From Microbacterium oxydans (GTDB lineage: Bacteria; Actinomycetota; Actinomycetes; Actinomycetales; Microbacteriaceae), in the NCBI RefSeq assembly GCF_900095745.1, contig NZ_FMIR01000006.1, positions 124,001 through 188,000 of the forward strand: 64,000 nt of DNA, given 5' to 3'. Position numbers and translations under genes: made by a program. Positions within the stretch are counted from its first letter, which is position 1; each line of letters opens with the position of its first letter. Positions 57,570 to 64,000 of the stretch are shown here, one piece after another. A model generated the notes under the pieces. It had not been told where the DNA came from and ran no database searches. It saw only the letters and a program-made list of their open reading frames with translations.

Positions 57570-60536
57570 ATGCTGACGCTCCTCGCCGTGTTCCTGCTCG
57601 GGTCGCTGTTGATGCCCGTTCTGGTGCGATGGCTCGGAGCTCAGGCCTTCGCCATCGCCGCACTCGTCCCCGCAGCGGCCTTCGTGCACGCGCTCGTCCT
57701 GACGCCGCAGGTGCTCGACGGCCCGGTCCCGTTCGAGTCGGTCGAGTGGATCCCGCAGCTCGGGCTGAACCTCTCCATGAACATGGACGTGCTCGGCTGG
57801 GTGCTCACGCTGATCGTCACGGGTGTCGGCGCCCTCGTGCTCCTCTACTGCCGGTGGTACTTCTACGAGGACTCGGCCGGGGTCGGGCAGTTCGCGGGCG
57901 TCCTCCTCGGCTTCGCCGGCGCGATGTACGGCCTCGTGCTGACCGACGACCTCGTCATGCTCGTCATGTTCTGGGAGGTGACGAGCATCCTCTCGTACCT
58001 CCTCATCGGCCACTATCGCCGCCGTGCCGCCAGCCGACGTGCGGCACTGCAGGCGCTGCTCGTGACCACTCTCGGTGGACTCGTGATGTTCGTGGGCGTC
58101 GTGGTCCTCGTCGTCGACACCGGCACGTCGAGCATCCGGGAGATCCTCGAGATCGCCCCGACGGGCCCCGCGGTGGATGCCGCGATCGTGATGCTCCTGA
58201 TCGGCGCGATCAGCAAGTCGGCCCTGTTCCCGTTCCACTTCTGGCTTCCCGGAGCGATGGCGGCGCCCACCCCGGTCAGCGCGTACCTGCACGCGGCCGC
58301 GATGGTCAAAGCCGGCATCTACTTGATCGCCCGGTTCGCGCCGATCTTCGCTTTCAGCGCGCCCTGGCGCCCGATCGTCATCACCCTCGGCATCCTCACG
58401 ATGCTGATCGGCGGCATCCAGGCGCTGCGGGAGACCGACCTCAAGCGCATCCTCGCCTTCGGCACGGTCAGCCAGCTCGGATTCTTCGCGATCGTCGTCG
58501 GCTACGGCACGCAGGCGGCGGCGCTGGCAGGGCTCGCGCTCGTGATCGGCCACGCCCTGTTCAAGTCGGCCTTGTTCCTGATCGTCGGCGTCATCGACCG
58601 CCAGCTGTCGACCCGTGACATCACCGAGCTCTCCGGCGTCGGGCGGCAGGCTCCGGTCATGGCGACGGCGGCATTCATCTCGGTGGCATCGATGGCGGGC
58701 ATCGCGCCGACCATCGGTTTCGTCGCCAAGGAGTCCACGCTCACGGCTCTGCTCGATGACGCCCTGGGTGGCTCTCCGTGGGGGCTGGTGGCGCTCATCG
58801 GCGTCGTACTCGGTTCTATGCTCACCGCGGCATATGGAGCACGATTCCTCTGGGGAGCTTTCTGGAAGAAGCGCGACGAGCAGGGCCAGCTGCCCGACAC
58901 CGCCTGGCCCGATCCGCCTGTCGGCTTCCTGTCGGCGCCGATCATCCTCGCCGGCGTCACTCTCGCTGCGGGGATCGGGGCCCCCGCGCTCGACGTGGCG
59001 CTGCAGGGCTACGCCGTCACCGCGACACCCGGGCTCGATCACGCGGGCGAAGCCGTGGAAGGTCCAGGGCACCTCGCGCTGTGGCACGGCCTCGAGCCCG
59101 CCCTCGGCATCTCGATCGTCTCGATCCTTCTGGGCATCGGGATCTTCCTGCTCACCCGCAGGACCGGCTGGGACCGCAAGCCCCGCCTCCTGCGCTTCAC
59201 CGCTGCCGATGTCTACTTCCTGGTGATGCGCGGTATCGACCGGCTCTCCGTGCTCAGCACCACTCTCACGCAGCGCGGCTCGCTGCCGGTCTACGTCGGC
59301 ACCATCTTCGTGGTCTTCGTCGCCGCCGAGGTCACGGCGCTCATCGCCAGCGACATCGATCGGTACAACCTCTCCGCCTGGCACACGCCCGCGCAGATCG
59401 TCGTCGCCCCGATCATGGCGATCGCCGGAGTGTTCGCGGTCCGCGCCCAGAAGCGCTACACCGGCGTCGTCCTGGTCTCGGTCACCGGCCTCGGCATGGT
59501 CGTGCTGTTCGCGACGAGCGGCGCTCCCGACCTGGCGCTGACGCAGATCCTCGTCGAGACCGTCACCATGGTCACGTTCGCGCTGGTGCTCCGCCGCCTC
59601 CCCGCCCGGATGGGCGAGCACAACGCCTCGGTCGGCCGCGTCCCCCGGGCGCTGCTCGCGATCGGCGTCGGCGTCACCATGGCCTTCGTCGCGGTGGTCG
59701 CCACCCAATCCCGCATCGCCGATCCGATCTCGGAGGCGTTCCCGCAGCTCGCGTACGAGATCGGTCACGGCAAGAACGTCGTCAACGTGGCCCTGGTCGA
59801 CCTGCGTGGCTGGGACACGATGGGCGAGCTGTCGGTGCTCGTGCTCGCCGCGACCGGCGTGGCCTCGCTGGTGTTCGTCACGCACCGAGCCGACCTGCTC
59901 GCCGCCACCAAGAACCTGCCGAAGGCGACGCGGAGGGCCGCGCGCAGCCGTCCGCTCGTCGAGACGACCGAGGGCATCCGGTTCCAGAACTCCGACAACG
60001 AGAGCAGCCCGCGGGCGTGGCTCGTCGGCGGTCAGAAGATGAAACCCGAGAACAGGTCGATCCTGCTCGAGGTGATCGTCCGCATCCTCTTCCACACGAT
60101 CATCGTGGTGTCGATCTTCCTGCTGTTCGCCGGGCACAACCTGCCGGGCGGCGGCTTCGCCGGCGGGCTCGTCGCCGGCATGGCGCTGGTCATGCGCTAC
60201 ATCGCCGGTGGTCGCTGGGAGCTCGGCGCTGCTGCTCCGACGGATGCCGGCCGGCTGCTCGGCACCGGCCTCATCCTCGCCGTCGGCACGGCCGTCGTCC
60301 CGCTCTTCTTCGGGCTCGCGCCTCTGACGAGCACGTTCTGGGAATGGGAGATCCCCGGTATCGGTCACATGGAGTTCGTCACCTCGACCATCTTCGACGT
60401 GGGTGTCTACCTCGTCGTGATCGGGCTCGTGCTCGACGTGCTGCGCAGCCTCGGCGCCGAGGTCGACAGGCAGGCGGCGCTGCGCTCGACCCCCGGTCCT
60501 GAAGGCTTCCTCTCGCGCGGACGGGGGAGCAGCTGA
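57570..60536 (+). CDS. mrpA: Na+/H+ antiporter subunit A with fused B domain, 988 aa
   Basis: Largest subunit of the multi-protein Mrp antiporter that exchanges Na+ for protons and supports pH, salt and envelope homeostasis. The N-terminal part (about 1-480) is NuoL/M-like, with the lysine/glutamate helices (e.g. TLGILTMLIGGIQALRETDLKRILA). The mid part (about 600-770) is the MrpA-specific segment, and about 815-965 is a MnhB/MrpB-type domain (FAGHNLPGGGFAGGLVAG). No separate mrpB gene follows, so this is an A-B fusion as common in actinobacteria. GAGGGAG precedes the ATG at 57570. Confidence 0.95.
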   Translation: MLTLLAVFLLGSLLMPVLVRWLGAQAFAIAALVPAAAFVHALVLTPQVLDGPVPFESVEWIPQLGLNLSMNMDVLGWVLTLIVTGVGALVLLYCRWYFYEDSAGVGQFAGVLLGFAGAMYGLVLTDDLVMLVMFWEVTSILSYLLIGHYRRRAASRRAALQALLVTTLGGLVMFVGVVVLVVDTGTSSIREILEIAPTGPAVDAAIVMLLIGAISKSALFPFHFWLPGAMAAPTPVSAYLHAAAMVKAGIYLIARFAPIFAFSAPWRPIVITLGILTMLIGGIQALRETDLKRILAFGTVSQLGFFAIVVGYGTQAAALAGLALVIGHALFKSALFLIVGVIDRQLSTRDITELSGVGRQAPVMATAAFISVASMAGIAPTIGFVAKESTLTALLDDALGGSPWGLVALIGVVLGSMLTAAYGARFLWGAFWKKRDEQGQLPDTAWPDPPVGFLSAPIILAGVTLAAGIGAPALDVALQGYAVTATPGLDHAGEAVEGPGHLALWHGLEPALGISIVSILLGIGIFLLTRRTGWDRKPRLLRFTAADVYFLVMRGIDRLSVLSTTLTQRGSLPVYVGTIFVVFVAAEVTALIASDIDRYNLSAWHTPAQIVVAPIMAIAGVFAVRAQKRYTGVVLVSVTGLGMVVLFATSGAPDLALTQILVETVTMVTFALVLRRLPARMGEHNASVGRVPRALLAIGVGVTMAFVAVVATQSRIADPISEAFPQLAYEIGHGKNVVNVALVDLRGWDTMGELSVLVLAATGVASLVFVTHRADLLAATKNLPKATRRAARSRPLVETTEGIRFQNSDNESSPRAWLVGGQKMKPENRSILLEVIVRILFHTIIVVSIFLLFAGHNLPGGGFAGGLVAGMALVMRYIAGGRWELGAAAPTDAGRLLGTGLILAVGTAVVPLFFGLAPLTSTFWEWEIPGIGHMEFVTSTIFDVGVYLVVIGLVLDVLRSLGAEVDRQAALRSTPGPEGFLSRGRGSS

Positions 60537-61135
60537 TGGATGTCTCGCTCACCCTCATCGTCATCATGGCCATCCTCTTCGCGTGCGGCGTGTACGCGAT
60601 GCTGGAGCGCAGCCTCACCCGCGTGCTGATCGGCTTCCTGCTGCTCGGCAACGCCACGAACCTGCTGCTGCTGACCGTGATGGGCGTTCCGGGCAATGCG
60701 CCGTTCTTCGGCACCGAGGGCGAGATGAGCGACCCGCTCCCGCAGGCGCTCACCCTGACCGCCATCGTGATCACCTTCGCGGTCTCGGCCTTCCTCCTCG
60801 CCCTGATCTATCGTTCCTGGCAGCTGGGCCAGGCCGACACCGTCGAGGACGACGAGGCCGACATCGCGCTCCGCGAGCGCACCGACGCCGACGAAGACCT
60901 CATGGACGACGAGTCCGAGACGGACGAGGACGAGGCGACCACCGACTTCGTCGGCGTGCAGACCGCACCGATCACGGTGCTGCACATGCGCGACCACCCC
61001 TCCATCCACGACGACGCCCCGTTCGATGCGCCGACCGGGTGGGGAGACGAACCCTCGTCGCGCTCAACCGAGGGCGACGACGCGCGCCCCGATGAACCCG
61101 ACGACCACGACGAGAACGAGGAGGGCCGGCCATGA
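60536..61135 (+). CDS. mrpC: Na+/H+ antiporter subunit C with acidic tail, 199 aa
   Basis: NuoK-like membrane subunit. Residues 1-100 contain three transmembrane helices including RVLIGFLLLGNATNLLLLTV and the LTLTAIVITFAVSAFLLAL segment. Homologues usually stop near 110-115 residues. Here an extra tail of about 95 residues follows, almost entirely Asp/Glu-rich with no predicted helix, so it is a disordered cytoplasmic extension. It starts at the last base of mrpA (1-bp overlap) and overlaps mrpD by ATGA. Confidence 0.92.
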   Translation: MDVSLTLIVIMAILFACGVYAMLERSLTRVLIGFLLLGNATNLLLLTVMGVPGNAPFFGTEGEMSDPLPQALTLTAIVITFAVSAFLLALIYRSWQLGQADTVEDDEADIALRERTDADEDLMDDESETDEDEATTDFVGVQTAPITVLHMRDHPSIHDDAPFDAPTGWGDEPSSRSTEGDDARPDEPDDHDENEEGRP

Positions 61136-62685
61136 CCGCTCTCGTCCCGCTCCTCGTCGGGCTCCCGCTCCTCGGCGCAGCCATCACCCTCGTGTTCGGC
61201 AGGAACGCGCGGCTCCAGGTCGTCGTGACCGTGGCCACACTCGCCGCGGTCTCGGTGATCGCCGCCGTGCTCCTGGTCGTGGTGGATTCCGGCGACCCGC
61301 TCGCCGTCTCGGTCGGCGGCTGGCCCGTGCCCTTCGGCATCGTGCTCTACGTGGACCGGCTCGCCGCACTCCTCGTGCTCATCTCGAGCATCGTGCTCCT
61401 CGCCGTCCTCCTCTTCTCCATCGGCCAGGGCGCCGCCGACGGCACCGACGAGACCCCGATCTCGATCTTCAACCCCTCGTACCTGATCCTCGCGGCCGGT
61501 ATCTTCAACGCCTTCATCGCCGGCGACCTGTTCAACCTCTACGTCGGCTTCGAGATCCTGCTCGTCGCCTCGTACGTGCTGATCACCCTCGGGAGCACCG
61601 AGTCCCGCATCCGTACCGGCGCCGTCTACATCGTCGTCTCGCTGGTCTCGTCGATCCTGTTCCTCGCGTCGATCGCCATGATCTACGGCGCACTCGGCAC
61701 GGTCAACATGGCGCAGATCGCCGAGCGGATGTCGGAGCTTCCACAGGAGACGCAGCTGGTGCTGCACCTGATGCTGGTGGTCGCCTTCGGCATCAAGGCC
61801 GCCATCTTCCCGGTGTCGTTCTGGCTGCCCGACTCGTACCCGACCGCTCCCGCCCCCGTCACGGCGGTGTTCGCGGGCCTGCTGACCAAGGTCGGCGTCT
61901 ACGCCCTGATCCGCACCGAGACCCAGCTCTTCGCCTCGAACAGCATCGACACGTTGCTGCTGATCATCGCGCTCGCGACCATGATCGTCGGTGTGCTCGG
62001 TGCCGTGGCGCAGGCGGAACTCAAACGAATCCTGTCGTTCACACTGGTCAGCCACGTCGGTTACATGATCTTCGGGCTCGCGATAGCGACACCCGCCGCG
62101 ATCGGGGCGACCGTGTACTACATCGTCCACCACATCGTCGTGCAGACGACCCTGTTCCTCGCCGTCGGTCTCGTGGAACGTCGAGCCGGCAGCACGTCGA
62201 TCCTGCGGGTCAAGGGGCTGCTCAAGGTCGCGCCGGTGATCGCCGTGCTCTACTTCGTGCCCGCGATCAACCTGGGCGGACTCCCCCCGTTCTCCGGGTT
62301 CATCGGCAAGTTCGCGCTCTTCGAGGCGGCAGCATCCGTCGGCACACCGATCATGATCGTGCTGATCTTCGGCGGCATCGTCACCTCCCTGCTCACCCTG
62401 TACGCACTCATGCGCGCCTGGAACCTCGCGTTCTGGCGCGAGGAGGAGGACTCCACCGAGACCGAGGGTCGCATCTCGTACCTCGGCAACGCCCCGGCCG
62501 CCGACGAGCAGCAGGAGCGACGTCGCATCCCGAAGATCATGACGATCGCCACGGCCGGCATGGTCGCCGTCACCGTCTCGCTCACGATCTTCGCCGGACC
62601 CCTGTACGCCCTCTGCGACCGCATCGGCGCCGCACTGCTGCAGCCCGTCAGCCTCGTCCAACTGGAAGAGGAGGTGGGCGGATGA
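61132..62685 (+). CDS. mrpD: Na+/H+ antiporter subunit D, 517 aa
   Basis: NuoN/M-like membrane subunit and one of the two main ion-translocating parts. About 14 transmembrane helices are visible, with the proton-channel helices containing the glutamate (YVGFEILLVASYVLITLGS) and lysines (VVAFGIKAAIFPVSFWLPDS, QAELKRILSFTLVSHVGYM). Length is normal. A hydrophilic loop near residues 440-460 is Glu-rich. ATGA overlaps couple it to mrpC upstream and mrpE downstream. Confidence 0.95.
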   Translation: MTALVPLLVGLPLLGAAITLVFGRNARLQVVVTVATLAAVSVIAAVLLVVVDSGDPLAVSVGGWPVPFGIVLYVDRLAALLVLISSIVLLAVLLFSIGQGAADGTDETPISIFNPSYLILAAGIFNAFIAGDLFNLYVGFEILLVASYVLITLGSTESRIRTGAVYIVVSLVSSILFLASIAMIYGALGTVNMAQIAERMSELPQETQLVLHLMLVVAFGIKAAIFPVSFWLPDSYPTAPAPVTAVFAGLLTKVGVYALIRTETQLFASNSIDTLLLIIALATMIVGVLGAVAQAELKRILSFTLVSHVGYMIFGLAIATPAAIGATVYYIVHHIVVQTTLFLAVGLVERRAGSTSILRVKGLLKVAPVIAVLYFVPAINLGGLPPFSGFIGKFALFEAAASVGTPIMIVLIFGGIVTSLLTLYALMRAWNLAFWREEEDSTETEGRISYLGNAPAADEQQERRRIPKIMTIATAGMVAVTVSLTIFAGPLYALCDRIGAALLQPVSLVQLEEEVGG

Positions 62686-63275
62686 GACGTCAGACCAAGC
62701 GCCACCTCTGGCGAGACATCCGGGTCCAGCTGCCGTTCCTCGCCTGGCTCGTCGTGCTGTGGATGCTGCTGTGGGCGCAGTTCACCGTGCTGTCGTTCCT
62801 CTCCGGACTCGTCGTCGCGATCTTCGTGACCCGCGTGTTCCGGCTGCCGACCGTCGAGCTCTCCGGCCGGATCAACCTCGGCTATGCCGCCCTGTTCGTG
62901 GTGCAGTTCCTGTTCGCAGTGCTCAGCGGAGCCATCTCGGTGACCCTGCAGGTGTTCGACTTCCGCCGCCAGCCGGGCACAGCGATCATCGCGGTGCCGC
63001 TGCGTTACGCCGACGATCTGGTCATGACCCACGTCGCCGTCGTGTCGTCGCTGGTCCCCGGCTCGCTGGTGGTCGAGACCGACCGCGACCGGCGCATCCT
63101 CTACCTGCACGTGATCGGCGTGAGGAACCGCGCCGACGTCGAGAAGCAGCGCGCCGGAGTGCTCCGCTGGGAGCGACGGGTCGTCCGGGCGCTGGGCGAC
63201 CCCGCCCAGTACCGCGCGCTCAAGGCCGACCAGCGCGCCGGCCTGACCGGATCGACGAAGGGCGGTGCCCGATGA
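62682..63275 (+). CDS. mrpE: Na+/H+ antiporter subunit E, 197 aa
   Basis: Small subunit with two to three transmembrane helices (about 18-100) and a C-terminal soluble domain with the family motif SLVPGSLVVETDRDRRILYLHVIGV. The tail is basic. It overlaps mrpD by ATGA (62682-62685) and mrpF likewise. Required for Mrp complex function in other bacteria. Confidence 0.93.
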   Translation: MRRQTKRHLWRDIRVQLPFLAWLVVLWMLLWAQFTVLSFLSGLVVAIFVTRVFRLPTVELSGRINLGYAALFVVQFLFAVLSGAISVTLQVFDFRRQPGTAIIAVPLRYADDLVMTHVAVVSSLVPGSLVVETDRDRRILYLHVIGVRNRADVEKQRAGVLRWERRVVRALGDPAQYRALKADQRAGLTGSTKGGAR

Positions 63276-63541
63276 ACATCCTGCTGATGCTGATCATGGT
63301 GGTCTTCGGTATCGCCGCGATCCTCACGCTGATCCGAATCGTCCGAGGTCCGTCGATCCTCGACCGCGCCGTCGCCTCCGATGTGCTCCTGACCGAGGTC
63401 ATGTGCGTGCTCGGGGCGGAGATGGCCATCAACGGTCACACCCGCAACATCCCCGTGCTCCTCATCATCGCCGCGATCGGGGTGTTCGGCTCGATCTCCG
63501 TCGCCCGGTTCGTCGCGAGAAGGGACAACACGACCTCATGA
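63272..63541 (+). CDS. mrpF: Na+/H+ antiporter subunit F, 89 aa
   Basis: Short three-helix subunit. It contains the family run LIRIVRGPSILDRAVASDVL with the conserved glycine-proline and Asp near helix 2. Length is normal. It overlaps mrpE and mrpG by ATGA. Confidence 0.93.
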   Translation: MNILLMLIMVVFGIAAILTLIRIVRGPSILDRAVASDVLLTEVMCVLGAEMAINGHTRNIPVLLIIAAIGVFGSISVARFVARRDNTTS

Positions 63542-63927
63542 ACATCCTCGGTCTCGTGATCCCCGACCCCGTCATCGACGTGGCTGTGCTCGTGCTGATC
63601 CTGCTCGGGGCGCTGCTGTGCCTGTCGGCGGCGGTCGGGCTGCTGCGCTTCCGCGACGTGCCGTCCCGTCTGCACGCGGCGACCAAGCCGCAGGTGCTCG
63701 GACTGCTGCTGATCTGCATCGCGATCGCCCTGTCGCAGCGGTCGATCGGCGGCATCCTGCTGGGGTTCGTGCTCGTCGCGCCCGTCGTGCTCATGCAGTT
63801 CGCGACGGCTCCGCTGTCTGCGCACATGGTCGGGCGACAGGCCTACCGCAACGGCACCATCGAGCAGCGCGGCCTCGTCGTGGACGAGCTCGCCGAGTCG
63901 AAGCAGACCCCGCCCGCCGCCGGCTGA
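63538..63927 (+). CDS. mrpG: Na+/H+ antiporter subunit G, 129 aa
   Basis: Last subunit of the Mrp operon, with three transmembrane helices and the signature GLLRFRDVPSRLHAATKPQVLG after the first helix. The C-terminal 30 residues are hydrophilic. ATGA overlap with mrpF (63538-63541). The operon ends here. Confidence 0.93.
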   Translation: MNILGLVIPDPVIDVAVLVLILLGALLCLSAAVGLLRFRDVPSRLHAATKPQVLGLLLICIAIALSQRSIGGILLGFVLVAPVVLMQFATAPLSAHMVGRQAYRNGTIEQRGLVVDELAESKQTPPAAG

Positions 63928-63944
63928 GCCCGCGAGACCGAGCC

Positions 63945-64000
63945 TTAGAGCCGGGCGGCGAACTCGTGGATCAGGCGGGCTGCGGGCTCGGAGTCGCTGA
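63945..64000 (-). CDS. C-terminus of a gene entering from the right edge
   Basis: The minus strand from the window end reads SDSEPAARLIHEFAARL and stops with TAA at 63945-63947. The helix-like sequence with conserved charges suggests a real C-terminus, only 18 bp from the mrpG stop. Too short to identify. Confidence 0.45.
   Translation of the reverse strand, partial: SDSEPAARLIHEFAARL

Noticed and set aside
57537..60368. A 943-codon minus-strand frame across mrpA
   Set aside because: Antisense shadow; the plus strand carries conserved Mrp motifs and the minus frame is Asp/Glu/His/Arg-rich with no family-like content.

Overview
The window is high-GC, dense, actinobacterial DNA. The best fit is Microbacteriaceae, probably Microbacterium or a close relative. 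This is inferred from gene content: CrgA, a PASTA-kinase/PBP/RodA/PstP/FHA block, NucS, a class E sortase and Mrp antiporter genes. No database search was possible. The block ppiA - rhomboid - crgA - trpG/pabA-like - pknB - pknA - pbpA - rodA - pstP - fhaB - fhaA - tRNA-Leu matches the origin-proximal division/cell-wall locus of Mycobacterium and relatives. I see no insertion sequence, prophage or CRISPR array.

Layout. 1-2.9 kb: a 5'-truncated amidohydrolase, a Nudix hydrolase, a YbaK-type deacylase and a small membrane protein. 3-15.7 kb: the cell-growth locus, including a cluster of DnaA-box sequences between the rhomboid gene and crgA. 15.8-15.9 kb: tRNA-Leu(CAG). 16-20.4 kb: a nucleoside-salvage regulon (ribokinase-like kinase, nucleoside hydrolase, LacI repressor, MFS transporter) with two matching 20-bp operators. 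20.6-27.4 kb: one giant gene for a 2262-residue surface protein. It is built from DUF11 modules in three tandem copies of an exactly 1203-bp super-repeat and ends in an LAVTG sorting signal, which suits the class E sortase at 5.1 kb. 27.5-34.8 kb: a catabolic regulon that looks made for a polyol or rare sugar (FGGY kinase, 2-hydroxyacid dehydrogenase, SorC regulator, CsbX/RbtT-like transporter, class II aldolase, aldehyde dehydrogenase). 34.8-47.9 kb: mixed regulator-target pairs (HxlR/MFS, MarR/SDR), a Ca2+/H+ antiporter, a ClpN-SRPBCC fusion, a zinc alcohol dehydrogenase, a lipoprotein fusing a solute-binding and a VWA domain, and a shikimate-dehydrogenase homologue. 47.9-48.5 kb: a 569-bp gene-free stretch holding what looks like a highly structured RNA, upstream of a cold-shock gene. 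48.8-57.4 kb: HAD phosphatase, NucS, two-component system, a divergent MFS/LacI pair and a large membrane protein. 57.6-63.9 kb: the mrpA(B)CDEFG Na+/H+ antiporter operon, with translationally coupled subunits.

Most intergenic regulators can be paired with palindromes visible beside them, so the window reads as a series of small self-contained regulons. Chains of 4-bp ATGA/GTGA/TTGA overlaps link the genes of the kinase/cell-wall block and of the mrp operon. The strongest candidates for something undescribed are the structured RNA at 48005-48136, the DnaA-box cluster at 4556-4608 and the 401-residue-periodic surface protein.
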